A program made the position numbers and the translations under genes. Positions 49,389 through 61,860 of a DNA stretch of 64,000 nt are shown piece by piece. Source of the stretch: Sarocladium kiliense (lineage: Eukaryota; Ascomycota; Sordariomycetes; Hypocreales; Sarocladiaceae); the NCBI GenBank assembly GCA_030734395.1, contig JAUZTG010000016.1, positions 310,001-374,000 on the forward strand. Direction: 5' to 3'. Positions within the stretch are counted from its first letter, which is position 1; each line of letters starts with the position of its first letter. The notes beneath the pieces are model-generated. The model was given only the letters and a program-made list of their open reading frames with translations. It had not been told where the DNA came from and did no database searches.

Positions 49389-51870
49389 ATGGTCTCATTA
49401 CGGTCCCTTGCGACTGCCCTCGCTAGTGTCGCCTTGTTGTTGCCCTCATCAATAGGTTGGTCAAAGGACAGGTCCATCTTCCTAAGAATAATCAGACTCA
49501 CACGTTCCTCCAGCTCACTCCATTGATCGCAACCCTCTTTCGTACATCTCCCTTCTCGACGAACCCGACATCCGACTCCCTTCACACCGAGTTCATGCTC
49601 ACTCTAAATTCGATCTCACCTTCTCCATCCACCAAGGCGCACAAGAGATTCGCCTTGTCCTCGAGCCGAACACCGACGTCATCCCAAATTCCTTCTCCGT
49701 CACAACTATCGGCCGCGATGGCAAGCCCAAGATCGTCAAGTCCGTCGAGCGCGCAGAACACAAGGTCTTCCGCGGCAAGGCCTTTGTTCGCCGGCAAGGT
49801 CGCAATGGCTGGCACGAGGCTGGGTGGGCTCGCATCATGATTCATCGCGACGGAAAGACGCCTCTCTTCGATGGAACCTTCAGGATCGACGGCGACCTCC
49901 ACCAGATTCAGCGTGGCCCTCAATACAGGCGCACAAGACTACAGTATGATCCCGAACTCGAAGACAACGACGAGAATGTCATGGTTGTCTGGCGCAATTC
50001 GGACATCATGCCATTCAACCCTGCCGACGACGAAGAGGCCCATCTCGAACTCAAGCGACAGCTGAACGACCAGGCCTCCTGTGCCGCCGACTCTCTCGAG
50101 TTCAACAGGCGCGATGACGAGTTTCGGAACCTCGCCACCGTGGATTCGCGTGATCTTCTTGGACGCCAAACGGATGACGGCGATGCCGGAGGCAACGGCC
50201 AAGGCGCCCGCCTCATCGACTCCATTGGCTCTACTGACGGTTGCCCCAGCACTAGGAAGGTTGCGCTCGTCGGTATCGCCACTGATTGTAACTACTGGGG
50301 TGAGTTTGATGGTGAGGAGGATTTGCGACGCCATGTTATTGGCCTGGTGAACCAAGCCTCCGAGGTTTACGAGAGCACCTTCAATATCTCGCTCGGTATA
50401 GCCAACCTGACCATTATCGACTCTGAGTGCCCATCCTCAACACAGGATTCCGCACCTTGGAACGTAGCCTGCGGCAACAATGTCGATATTTCAGACCGCC
50501 TGAATCGTTTCTCCGAATGGCGTGGCCGCTTCGAGGACAACAATGCGTACTGGACCCTCCTGACCACCTGCGCTTCCGATTCTGCTGTTGGTCTTGCGTG
50601 GCGTCGCCAGCTTTGCCGTCGTGGAGCCGCAGCCGCCGGCCAGAACAACGAGACCGTTGCTGCTACCAACGTCGTCGTGAAAAAGTCTTCGGAATGGCAA
50701 ATCTTTGCTCACGAAACGGGCCATACATTCGGAGCGTTTCACGATTGCACTGAGCGAGAGTGTCCCGTTGGGCAGAGCTCACAGCAGTGTTGCCCTCTCA
50801 GCACCAGTAGCTGCAACGCCCAAGGCCAGTTCCTCATGAACCCTTCAACCTCCGACAGCCACAACCGCTTCTCACCATGCAGCATTGGCAACATTTGCAC
50901 TACTTTGCGCTTGGACACCGAAGTCGACTGTCTGACAGACAACCGAAATGTCGATACCATCATGGGTAGTCAGTGTGGCAACGGCATTGTCGAGAGCGGC
51001 GAGGATTGTGACTGTGGTGGTGAAGACAGCTGTGGCGACAACAGCTGTTGTGACGGATCGACCTGCAAGTTCCGTGGCAATGCTCAGTGCGACCCTAGCA
51101 ACGAAGACTGTTGTACCGACGGGTGCCGTTTCGCCTCTAATGGGACCGTCTGTCGTGCAAGCAGCGGCGACTGTGATCCTGAGGAAACCTGTCCTGGTGA
51201 TGCCGCGCGCTGCCCTAACGACGAACACGCCGACGATGGTCAAGACTGTGGCGATGGCCTTGAATGTGCCAGCGGTCAGTGCACGTCCCGCGACCTCCAG
51301 TGCCGCAATGTCGTTGGCGAGACCACGACCAGCAACAACACCGAAGCCTGCGACGAGGACACATTCCTCTGCCGTGTAATCTGCACGGCTCCAGACCGTG
51401 GTGGAAACACTTGCGTCATGTACAACCAGAACTACCTCGACGGCACGCCCTGCGGTTCTGGCGGTCGCTGTCAGGACGGTACCTGCGAGGGCAACTCCAC
51501 GCTCAATCAGATCGGTGGCTGGTTCGACCGTAACCGCAACATCTGGATACCCATCGTCGCCGTCGTGAGCGCTCTGGTCGTCCTCGCCCTCCTCTCCTGC
51601 ATGTGGTCGTCTTGCCGCCGTCGCAGACGTGCCGCTGCACGCGCAAAGGCCGCACCGCCAGCGCCCAGGCCTGAGATGAACAACTGGCAATCTCTAAACG
51701 GTCATTATGGCAGTCCACCGCCTCCTGGAGGCGCTCCCTTCCAACCGCCGCCACCAGCATATGGACAGAACAACGGTGTCCACGGCGGGATGCAGAGTCA
51801 TATGTACGAGCACCCGCCACCACAGCAGTTTGGACAGTGGAATAGGACGAGGAGTATGAGATATGCATGA
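49389..51870 (+). CDS. ADAM-family zinc metalloprotease, type I membrane protein
   Basis: Two exons (49389-49455, 49514-51870) give 807 residues. Exon 1 encodes a hydrophobic signal peptide (ATALASVALLLPSS). Then follow a prodomain, a metalloprotease domain with HETGHTFGAFHD (about 422-433, the HExGHxxGxxHD zinc site), a Cys-rich disintegrin-like domain beginning CGNGIVESGEDCDCGG (about 510), a transmembrane helix near 700 (IWIPIVAVVSALVVLALL) and a basic, Pro/Gly-rich cytoplasmic tail. This order is that of fungal ADAMs such as Aspergillus ADM-A/ADM-B, membrane-bound sheddases of unsettled substrate. The catalytic Glu and three His are intact. Neighbours give no further hint of substrate. 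Confidence 0.94.
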
Positions 51871-52391
51871 TTTGACGACAACACATCTTTTTTTTGGGTT
51901 GCAACACTATCTTTACCACTAAGGGGCCTTCTTTTGCATATCTCGTTGTTTTTCTTTCTTTGCATTGGGTCGGCGTTACAAACCTCATGCTTTGCCTGCC
52001 TGCGTTCTCTGTTTTTGTTCCCTTGGGTTAGGGAACGGGATATATTCGGTACATTTTGTATGTTTTTGTTTAGATGGACAGATGGGTCGAGAGGAGTCAG
52101 AAGACTTGTCAGCGTGTTGACTTGACTGATAGAGTGAGATGAACGGTGGATGAGAGGGGGAAGCTCAAGGCTGCATCGGGTTCGCCTCGATGGATATAGT
52201 GCAGGTTTTGAATTGGTGAATACTGCACATAGGACCATTATATAAAGCCGCGAACCATTCTTCCCTTTGATCAAACTGAAACAATGCCTTTTACCAATCC
52301 ATGTCCGTTAGGCTGAGCCCCAACCTGTCCATGCCTATATCATATCAATCATGCCATGTATCATTTCGTCCCTCCGTCCAGGTTCCTAGTA
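51871..52391. other. Convergent 3' intergenic region
   Basis: About 520 bases between the ADAM stop and the stop of the small minus-strand gene. T-rich, probably two 3' UTRs. No gene seen. Confidence 0.5.
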
Positions 52392-53027
52392 TCACCGCCT
52401 CGTCCCCGACGCAGAAGAAGAGCCAGCTCCCGCTCCCGAAGCACTACCACCCTGCTGTTGCTGCTGCTGCTGCTGCGGTTGTGCCATCTTCTGCGGCGGG
52501 TGTGTCTCATAGTCATCCTCATACCCGCAGAGCATAGCCGTGAACCTCAGTCTCTGAGACGTTACGGTCTGTTCTATTGTCAGCACTGCTGATTTCTTCA
52601 TCAAGTTGAAGACGAAAAGGGCGGATGAACAAGAAGAGGGAGGAAACGTACGTCACCCTTCGCTTGGGCGTGCCAGAGGAGTAAGTCTGGGTTACTTAAC
52701 ACCCTTGTCGCGAAGTTCGTTCTTTCTTTCTGTTCCCATGTCTCGTAGTGTTTCCTATCAACCCCGTCAGCACATTGACTCACTATCCGTGCCCCTTGCC
52801 CTTCAGCCCCTCAAAACAGCAGTGAGAGGAGACGAAAGGGAGGAACTGAAGACGAGGGTTACATACCGGACTCTCTGTCCCTGCTCCCAGACAAAGTCCC
52901 CATCTTCGTTCCCCATGTCATAAGGCCCATCTCCATCAAGAGAGTACGGATCTTTCCCTCTAGCTTGTCGGTCGCGCATGCCTGGGGTGATGATCTCCGC
53001 GTGGGCGGACGTGGTGCTTGTTGCCAT
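52392..53027 (-). CDS. Small conserved fungal protein of unknown function, poly-Q tail
   Basis: Three exons (53027-52867, 52754-52652, 52568-52392) give 146 residues. The start is the first in-frame ATG; the longer frame begins at a non-ATG codon. The centre (WEQGQRVR, then KHYETWEQKERTNFATRVL, LLWHAQAKGD, QRLRFTAMLCGYEDD) runs continuously across both introns and has the look of a conserved domain. The C-terminus is an eight-residue Gln run followed by Gly/Ser/Ala. I believe similar short proteins occur across Pezizomycotina, but I do not know a function. No signal peptide, membrane segment or catalytic motif is visible. It is soluble, rich in charged residues and probably helical. Confidence 0.75.
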
Positions 53028-54383
53028 CTTGTTCTCGTGAAGGCCGCTCCTCGCCTCGGGAGGTAAAGTGTATAAGACTTCTTCCCGATTCAAGATGAAG
53101 ATGAGGCGGAATGAGATAGGCCTGGTGGGAGATGGAGAGGAGGCGAGGAGATCGGTCGGGGTGGGAGCCTGATCGATAAGTGCCTGGCGGAGAATATGCC
53201 CTCTGAAGGCGACCGCAAGTTAAGGTGAGGTAGCTGGACCAGGGACTTCAGGTTGTACGACACCAAGCCACCTCTCTACTCCTCAGTCGCTGCGGGCGTG
53301 GTCAGCGTCGTCCACAGATACCTCAGACTCCAGCTCTGTGAGGGGCGTGCTTCCAGTAAAGCGAACGACGATGTCGTGATGAAGAATATCGGGGTCACAG
53401 TCAAAGCAATTGTTACGATGAAAAGTGACAAGGCCTTTGTCAGGGTGCAAAGGCCCCGAGTCGCGGGATTGTGAGATGTGATGGGTGAGGGTGGAGGCGC
53501 CTTGTCGGGTTGCACGAAGGCCAGGCAGAATGGCGGGGTGCCCTTTGTCACCGACCATCAGTGTCTCAGCCCACCACCAATGCCTTAAGGAAGTCCCTCA
53601 CGCGGTGAAGCAAGTACGCTATTCACTGAAATCGCATTGATTTAGATCAGAATTAGTCTCTTGAATCCGACGTCTATCGCCCGGAGACTACATTGTATTT
53701 GTACAATCAGATATCCGACACCCGAACCAAACCCAAGGCTAGAAAAGCAGAGTGACGCCAGCAAAACACCGCGCGCGATAACACATCCAGCCTTTCAAAA
53801 AAGGACATCAAACCTGCCTCAGCCTCTGGGGGTCCTCTTCTCCAGTCTCAAGATCTCACCATGAAACCAAGATCTCGCAAAGTTACAAAAGCTTCTCCCT
53901 TGCCTTCTCCCCGTAAAGGACAAGCCAGTTGGAAGCGTAGAAAGGAATATCAGCACAGGCACTGCGAGCATTCGCCCGCGCGCTCTAACGTGCCTTGTGC
54001 TGATCTGTACGCCAGGATCCGTTGTCCTAGCCCGCTTGATAGCCCGGTCCATTGAAAAGTGCGTGTGCGAGACGGTCCCGTTCAATCGAACAGGAAGTCC
54101 TATGCTGTCGTGCACAAGATGGCAACCATAAAAGTACTCAAGAAAGAATTGGGAAGCAGCAGCGAACATGGCCAAAGGCATGTGGCAGTTGTTGGTGGTA
54201 TACAAAAGGAAACAATCGTCTGCGCTGTCGCCGCACCGCCGAACGTCGGTCATGCGTATCATGCGTGTCATACTCGACACGCTGATGGTTTGGTGAGAGG
54301 TATTAGTCGTGGTCGTGAGTAGATTGGGTATTATAAGTCATTGCGTTTCGAGAGTTGTAGTGGGCTTCCAGCCGGGGTTATTT
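53028..54383. other. Intergenic, no gene seen
   Basis: 1.36 kb between the small protein's start and the 3' end of the SIF2-like gene. ORFs on both strands (such as 53819-54280 minus, 153 codons) lack domains and mutually overlap. Confidence 0.45.
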
Positions 54384-56713
54384 TTATCGACTGAAGTTGA
54401 TCACCGCAAGCTGGCAAATTTTAGTCAACGGACTGCCCCATCTCTCAGATCGTGGGGAACAACCAACCTTGCTACTTGAACCATATGCCAGTTTCTGACC
54501 ACTGGCATCCCAGCAGAGACAATGCTCGTCCTCCTCGTCGGTATCCGATGTAGTTTTGGGGCTCATCCATCCCGCAGTAGCAGGTCGTGTCCAGATAGCG
54601 CGCGGTGATGTGTAGTTGCCCACCTTCCAGATCAGAACCTTCGTTGCAGTGGCTCCCGCAATAAAAGCACCATCAGGAGTGAATGCGAGCCGAACGATGG
54701 GGCCATCCATCGTGCGGAACCACTTAGGTTTGCTTTCAGGCATCCGAGCATTCCATATCAAGATGGCACAATCCTCACCGCCTGTTGCTATGAGCCTCTC
54801 ATCATCGTCAGTAACCTGGGTCGCCGGCAGAGGTTGCCAAGCCATTGTAGTAATGGCACCTCTGTGTGCCGAAATCTCCCGGCGTTGGCCGGACTCATCC
54901 CATAGCTGGTAGCATATTAGTACAAGATCTGAAGACCGGCGTGTTCGCGACTTACATCCAAGTTTCCCTTATCACTCGACGTAGCAGCCAACTTCGACCG
55001 CCAGTCAAACAAGACTTGCCGGAAGCTGTCCTCGGGTCTAGTCTCAAATTTGCGGCTCTGTGAGATGCCTTGGTCTGTGCAGTGCAATGCAGTAAGGACT
55101 TCTCCTCCGCAAAGCAGAACATCGTTATCGCTGGTCCAGGCGGCGTCAAGTGGTGACGAGGCGATATCGTAACCGGGCAGGGCATATGTATGTTGCGCGC
55201 TACGGGCCAAGTCGTAAACAGCAACCATTGCCCCATTCTTGTCGGGTGATATAGCCAGCAAAGCTGTGTTGCTAGGGTTCCACGACAGCTTGATTACGGG
55301 CAAATCGGTGATCTCGAACTCCTGCTCCAGGGTACCATCGAGACCCCAGACGCTAATGACAGACTGTGATGCAGCATCGGTGGCAATCGCGATGCGCTCG
55401 CCATCCGAAGCCCACGTCAGGGCGGTGACCGTGGTTGATTTGGGTGTGCTGCGATCCAACATGGCATGAAACTGAGGGCTCACGTGATCTTGGCCAGGCT
55501 CGGGGCCGGTGGCACGCGAAACAGTCCAAACGCGGGCTAGCGCATCCGTGCCAGCAGCCGCCAGGAGCGATGGGTCCCTGGGGCTCCACTCGCATTGCAG
55601 CAGGACGGGGGCATTTTCACCGGTTGGCGCTGGGGACGAAGATGGCGTGGCTGTGGCTTCAGAACCAGGGCCAGCAGTAGAAAGCGCTGCGTCGTCGTCC
55701 ACAAGCTTGAGAAAAGTCGTGCTAGGAAGAAGCTCCTCCACCTTGTCGACCTGCGTGCCTTGGTCGGGTCCTTCGGTACGGGCGGCAGGCGTCGGGACGG
55801 AATCGACCTCACCAGGTGATGGGTAAGCGTGGTTGTCTTGACTGTCAAAGCCATTGCTGAGTCTAGGTCTCTTTGCTGGAGACCCATTTGGTAGAGGATG
55901 TTGGAGGCGTTTTCTTGACTCCTCGGCGCCGTCGTGGACTGTCGCCACGTCCTCCTCTACCTTGGCGGCTGGGTGTGGCTCTAGGGGGCCAAAGATGCCG
56001 ACCTGAAGCTCCTCGGCCTCTGCCGCAGTTTCTTGAGGTAGCTGCAGAGCGAAAGTCAGTCTTGAGGAACTTGGAAGGTTTACGCGTAGTAGCGTAGCTA
56101 TTGCGCTTGCGCCCGCGACGTGCAAACGATGGAGAGGGCGCGGCCTGATACAGCCAGCAAGACGAGGTGAGACGAAGGGGCAGAACAAACCTTGTGTCGT
56201 GCATGTTCGCGCTCAAGCCCATTATAGAGCAAACCGCGATTGATCACATTGACGAGTGCATGGCCCTTGACGTGCCGGGCAAAGTCAAAGTCACGATGTG
56301 GTGCCTTGATGTGCCATTCCTTCTGGAGCTTGGCGGCGGTCTCGCGATAATCTGTGCAGGAGTTAGATGCTGGGGCGTGAGAGGGTAACAAAGGCCAGAA
56401 GAATGACGCATGAGGTGCGCGACGTCGTTAAGAGGCCTGGTGGTGAGGAAAAGCACATACTGCCTTCAAGGAGATACCTGCGGGTTTTGTGTCAGAAATG
56501 TGAGTTTGGCCAAAGAGTTCATCGAAGAAGGAGGCAAATGAGAGGAGCAAGCATGGGCCGGCGAGTGGGCGCAAGAAGACCAAAAACACATGAGCAGACT
56601 CGCAAACGGCCGGGCAAGGTGGTGGGCGGAATGAGGCACAGGAGAGAGACGGGTACGGACCTCCAGATGAGAAAATTGACTCTGTCCGAGTCGAGGAATT
56701 CCTTGACGACCAT
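54384..56713 (-). CDS. LisH-WD40 protein, TBL1/SIF2-like (Set3-type histone deacetylase complex)
   Basis: Six exons (56713-56661, 56477-56461, 56351-56191, 56041-54956, 54905-54468, 54410-54384) give 593 residues, all in frame. The N-terminus is a LisH motif spread over three exons (DSDRVNFLIWR, YLLEG, NYRETAAKLQKEW), followed by a TBL1-like helix (GHALVNVINRGLLYNGLEREHA). A low-complexity linker with a PAKRPRL-type nuclear signal follows, then WD40 repeats (CEWSPRDPSLLAAAGTDALARVW, ALTWASDGERIAIATD, ATGGEDCAILIWNA, and others). Yeast Sif2 and animal TBL1/TBLR1 have this order and scaffold Set3C/SMRT-type deacetylase complexes, so a nuclear corepressor role is likely. Exon 2 is only 17 bases. 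The donor of exon 1 (GTCCGT) is weak but the join restores the LisH motif exactly. Confidence 0.85.
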
Positions 56714-57159
56714 GACGGTGTCAGGATGAATGGGGGCGAAGGTGGGCGGTCAGTGGCAGGGACGCGAGTGCCGGATCGTGGACGCGAGTGGACGTGGAGA
56801 TGGTGAGGACAAGGCGAGGCCCCGGGCCGGTTGGTGGAGGACAAAGGGGACAGGATGACGAAGGAAGAAGCGATCGTGAGCGTCGAGGCGTTCGGTTAGG
56901 ACGAGTGGATGAGAGAAGAGAAGGTAGTTGGCATACCGGCAGCCGGCTGTTGGAGAAGTTCAAGGTGTCGAGGTGACAGGGAGGGAAGAATTGGGCTTTG
57001 AGGCGGCGGCGGCCCTGGGGTGGAGCGTGGAGGGCGACAGAGATGGGTGACCGATGGATAGGGTGAGTGAGCCGGGTTGCGCTAAGCTGCACCAACCTTA
57101 CTAGGATGGATGGTTGGCAGAATGGGTGAGTGGTGGGTGAGTAGCCTCAGTGAGAGACT

Positions 57160-57182
57160 CAGACAGAGAGAGAGAGAGAGAG
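57160..57182. repeat. (GA)n microsatellite
   Basis: A purine GA/AG dinucleotide run upstream of the SIF2-like gene, followed by a short CAGACGC duplication. Confidence 0.85.
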
Positions 57183-58287
57183 ACGAGACGCAGACGCCAG
57201 ACGCCAGTGCAGATTCAAGATTGAAGCGAGCGATCAGGGCTCCACAACACCACTCTCTGGGTTGGTCCCCTGCTTGCTAGCGACTGTTGGCGGTGCCAGT
57301 GCCACTCACAGAACGCACGCAGTGTTTCAATGTGAGAACAGTGAGGTGCCTGCCCAGGGCTCTAGTCTCTTCCCCACTGGCGAGACTCGTAGGCATCAAG
57401 CTTGGAAAAATAGGCGCCAGATGCCGTGATGCTCTCACTGTGGTGTCTGTGACTGCTGCTACTGCTTGCTGCCTTTGAATTCTTTCCCCACACCTTGTTC
57501 CCCTCAGTAACACACTGTTCTCTGTCCCAATTGTAAAGCCTTCTCACTCGTCACGAACTGCATTCCGCTTGGTCGTCTCATCGCTGCCGTCATTATCAAC
57601 ATCATCAACGGCATCCTAGCTTCCTCTTCCTCTTGTACAACCATCTGCTTCCGAGCTCGACTTTGCTCAAGACAGGGTTCCCTGCGGCCAACATCGATGG
57701 GTTCGAATCCCCTTCTTCTATTTCCGGTACATGAGGCACTCAGCACAGCCCTGCGACGCCCCAGGTACCTTGCCTTGCCTTGCCTAGACCTGCAGCACCA
57801 CACGCCTGGGGCATACACAGCCAGTCAATCACACACCACACACACACTCGCGCATCATCATCAATCTGCATCCATCCTCGGCACCCGGTCATCTCGTCCC
57901 ATTCAGCCACCCCTGCCAGCCCTTACTGGTTCCACCTTAGATCCCCCAGTGACGGATGTCCCAGCTCTCTCTGGTAAACTGACTTGTTTCATGGCCTTGA
58001 GTGCGACAGGATTCCACCTCCACGCTTCACACGAGAACGGTGCCATCGTCGACAAACTCTTCTGCCAGTCGCGTGAACCAGCGACTCGCTGCTCGTCGTC
58101 TGCCAGTTTCGGAGGGCACTGGCCTTGGTGCGAGCCACCAGGGGCGTTTCGACAAAGTTAAAATCTCCAACTGGTCAAGCGACCCCGAACCGGTGTCCAC
58201 CGACCCTTGGCCAACCACGCATTCACACACGACGGCCCGCCCGTCAACCCTGTTCCCACGATGAGCGACTTCATCTCTGCTTGTTCA

Positions 58288-58318
58288 GAGCCCTCACGAG
58301 CCCTCACGAGCCCTCCAT
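58288..58318. repeat. Tandem 10-base repeat GAGCCCTCAC (about 3 copies)
   Basis: Two exact copies and a partial third of GAGCCCTCAC in tandem within the non-coding region. Confidence 0.8.
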
Positions 58319-59808
58319 GTGGCATCATTGCACCAACTGAATGGACCTCCAACGGCAAAGCAAGCCATTTCAAGGTGCATTCTCCGGCCCGTGTGTCTCA
58401 AGCATGAGCTACCCTTCCCGCGCAAGCCGCTCATCTACGATGGCATACGGCCACGATACGTACCTTACGTAAGGATGCTTGTTGACAGCTAGTTTCGTGG
58501 AATCTGAGACGAAATGCAGATCGGCTTGGTTCGAGAATGGGGGGCGCGGCCGCGAGACACCCCAAGCCAGCCCAGGAGCCACAACCCGCAGTGCCACGCA
58601 CCATCCCCACCTGCGAAGAACCCAAAGGGTCAGTGCAGTGACGAAAATGTTGGCCGAATCTGGCGGTCGCGGCCGAGTTGCAACATCTGATGCTGGGCGG
58701 TTTGGCCCTGAACAGAAGAGGCTGGGTCACCTTTTGGGTCTTCGGCGTTCTTTCCGGGCTTCCTAACACAAGTTCATGTCGCAGGAAAATGCCAGAGATG
58801 AAATGTCTCTCAGTCAGGCGCCACTCTGTCCCCTGCGTCTAGGGATCGTCTCCTCCAAACCATCGTGGTGGCTTGGCGCGCCATCAGATACTAACCCAGG
58901 GTCCAATCGTCGGCTGTTCTATCGAGGTAAGGCCCATAGGGGGGTTTGGTAGCCATGGACACCAGCTTCAGGTCACCCACAACTAATGTCGAAAAGTCGC
59001 ATTCCACACACCCATGCTTCCAAAAGTCCACGGGAATCCTCGCTTATCAAAATGGCGCTTCAAATTGGACCTTGTTTGCTTGAGTCAGGTAACGCAGCTA
59101 TAGCTCTCATTTCAACATTCATAGCCTGCATCGTTGAGCATGACTGTATAGAGACGTGTCTGGAGATCGAGAAGACTCTCATCATCGTTGAACTGCGACT
59201 CGTGTCCCTGGATATGATGACACCACATATTCTGCTGCCAGGGGTTTTTATCTCATCCCTATGGTGCTCAGCAACAATTCACCTCGGCACCCTGTGGAAA
59301 TGGCCGCGGATCATCAGCCCCAGGGCTTTTGAGGCGTGAGGAGGATCACCAACCGTTGCAACTGACCAACCGCAACCGGGCGAGGTTGGGTACGATCCAT
59401 ACATCGTAATCTTTGGGGGTAAGGAATCTCAGTGAATGGTTCCGGTCTCAATAATCCCCCATAGTCGTCTACGCCGTGAATGCTAGGCATGCGTGGTACT
59501 TTGCCACAATCCGTGGAACTGGGAAGTTGCTGCCTCAGGCAATCGCTGACGTTGCAAAGGGGGCCAAGCTCTCGCAACCTCACATGTCCCCTAGCTACCG
59601 CAGAACGTTTCGCGGCAACGAGACAAAGTAGACCGATCCCCTTTCAGCCTTTTTCTTTTTTAAAGTTGCCCCCATCTTTTATACATTCAGTGCCGGAAGC
59701 CGATCCCGAACGGTCTCCCATATCAACGACGACGGGCCACTTGTGCCATCCCCGGCCCGAACGTCGACCCCTTCTTCTCCCTTAGGCCCCTCCAGATATC
59801 GTCCCACG

Positions 59809-60968
59809 ATGCCTCCACGACTTAATATCCCGCCCGTCACGCGCGCAGTCCTCGCGGCTCTCCTCTTCCAGTCTCTCCTCAGCGCTGCGATTCGCTACAG
59901 GCAATGGAGCGAGCACACCGACATCGTCATTCCGTACCTGACTCTGGTACCCCAGCTATCCATTATCTACCCCTGGACCTTCCTATCGACGACGTTGGTT
60001 GAGGGTAACGTCTTCACACTCGCGGTTGGAGTCCTGACGTTGTACCATGGAGGGAGATATCTTGAGCGAGCTTGGTCGTCGGCGGAGCTGGCGAAGTTCA
60101 TGGCGCTGGTTGCGCTTGTGCCGAACTTCTTGACGTTCTTGGTCATGGTTATCTTCTTTACTTTGTCGAGGAATGAGGCATGGACGTGCGTTGAGTCTAT
60201 CCAATTTTCCACTCATGAGGCTATACTGACATCACGTGGATTAGTTTGACGGTCGTTGCCGGCACGATCCCCATTCAGATCGGCTTCCTCGTCGCCTTCA
60301 GCCAACTCGTCCCAGCGCATACGGTTACCCTCTTCCGCGGCATCCTCTCGATGCGCGTCCCCCGTTTCCCCCTCGTCTACATCGGCGTCGTCACGGTCTT
60401 GTCCCTCACTCCTCTCCTCTCCAGCGCCTCCTTCTGGCTTGCCATTTTCGGTTTCATGACCAGCTGGACCTACCTCCGATTCTACAAGTCCGTCTTCCCC
60501 GATCTCGACTCTTCGCAATCAGCCTCTCTCCGCGGTGATGCCAGCGAGACGTTCGCTTTTGCCGAATTCTTCCCCGGCCCGGCCAAACCGTTTGTCGCCA
60601 ACGTTGCGGATCATGTCTTTGATGTTATGGTCGCGATGAAGCTCTGCAGCCCGTTCTCTCATGCCGATGTTTCTGCCGCTCGCGGCGATAGCTACCTTCA
60701 GCGCGGTACACCTGGCAGCGCAAGGGCAGAGGCGGAACGCAGACGTGCTATCGCTCTCAAGGCCCTTGATCAGCGGCTACATGCTGCAGGTGCGGGAGGC
60801 GGCAGCAGCAACGCTGCACGGACGTCTCAACCACCCACACAGACTACCGGACCGACTGTACAGACACAGCCGCAGCCGAGTACACAGACGGCGATGAGCA
60901 CGCAACCGGGCGTGATGCTTGGTGATACCAAGTTCGAGCCAGATCACGACGATCATGATAAGAGCTGA
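59809..60968 (+). CDS. TMEM115-like (DUF1751) Golgi multi-pass membrane protein
   Basis: Two exons (59809-60185, 60245-60968) give 366 residues. The ATG at 59809 is the first in frame; the open frame further up starts at a non-ATG codon. Six or so hydrophobic segments lie within residues 10-225, with the rhomboid-like arrangement of TMEM115: FLSTTLVEGNVFTLAVGVLTLYHGGRYLER, LVAFSQLVPAHTVTLFRGILSMRVPRFPLVY and WTYLRFYK. The cytosolic C-terminus (from about 240) is polar and ends in a Thr/Gln/Pro-rich tail. Human TMEM115 is a Golgi protein linked to retrograde transport and glycosylation; no rhomboid catalytic Ser/His pair is evident, so it is a non-protease family member. Neighbours offer no functional link. 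Confidence 0.9.
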
Positions 60969-61517
60969 GGGCGTCATTAGCGAATCGAGCTGTGTGATCA
61001 GTAGAATGATAGTATGGGTGTGAGATGAAAGCGAGCGGGCAATGCGCTTTTACGGCATGATAATACCAGTGTACCAGCAGATGTTCTGTTCTTGCTAGGT
61101 TGTCGTTTTCGTTTTTCTCGCGGCTTTGTATACATAGTTGGGAGTTAGGTCGGAGTCGGAAGGGCGGAAGAGGGATCTTCCCATGGCATCCAGCGGCCAG
61201 CGCTAGGATGTTCGCTTCAGCCACTTGGCTATGCTATACTATATGACAGCCTACGAAAGTTCCCAGAGCGTGTCGAAGTCGCCTTGGAATGTGACAAAGT
61301 GTCGGGGGATAAGTCGCCGTGTAGGGCAAACTTGAGAATCACGTGACCTGCTCGGCTCGCTGTGCCCATTTCGTTGACCACCGCCGTTCACGGCCCTCTT
61401 CTCATCCTCGCATCTACAACGAGACGGGTATAGATGTGATGTGTAGGACACGGGGCATCTAGCCGTGGGTGTGACGAGCTGTCTCCCATTGCACGACAGG
61501 ACCAAACCGGTGGTGCT

Positions 61518-61541
61518 GACACGTTTGACACGTTTGACACG
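61518..61541. repeat. Tandem GACACGTTT repeat
   Basis: Two full units and a partial third of GACACGTTT in tandem, in non-coding sequence. Confidence 0.8.
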
Positions 61542-61823
61542 GCAATAACAGCATCTAACGCCCCACGAATGTCAGCCCCCATAAACTTCATGACATCTTA
61601 GGATTGCATTCCTGGATTCTCTCGTAGTTTTGACAAAATTGCACTGATCGCATCTGCATATCAAAAGTGGCTACAATAGGCTGGTAGAACTGTCAACGAC
61701 CCCACAGGCTGGATCTCTCGGACGGAGATGCTCGGCGAATCAGCCGAGGAAGATTGACTGGCGGCGCTAGGTTGGTTGGGCTTCGGCTTGGGCTTGGTCG
61801 CATAGTGGCACTGGCGGCGCCAA

Positions 61824-61860
61824 ATGGAGGACCAGGAACGCCAAAAGGAGGACCAGGAAG
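61824..61860. repeat. Tandem GGAGGACCAGGAA repeat
   Basis: Two near-exact copies separated by CGCCAAAA, in non-coding sequence. Confidence 0.8.

Larger units (their letters stand above)
56714..59808. other. Long divergent intergenic region
   Basis: 3.1 kb between the SIF2-like and TMEM115-like starts. It contains a (GA)n run (about 57160-57182) and a triple GAGCCCTCAC repeat (about 58288-58318). ATG ORFs of 154 codons (57697-58161) and 117 codons (58986-59339) show no domains and read like non-coding sequence. No RNA gene is supported. Confidence 0.5.

Noticed and set aside
49389..51870. Snake-venom-like disintegrin toxin
   Set aside because: The transmembrane helix and cytoplasmic tail mark a membrane ADAM, not a secreted toxin.
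57690..57715. tRNA-like T-loop sequence GGTTCGAATCC
   Set aside because: The flanks do not form a T stem, anticodon arm or acceptor stem; the match is isolated.
57697..58161. 154-codon ORF
   Set aside because: Composition rich in His/Ser/Pro as in translated promoter DNA; no domain.
58986..59339. 117-codon ORF with hydrophobic stretches
   Set aside because: No recognisable family, no supporting intron structure or context; likely chance.
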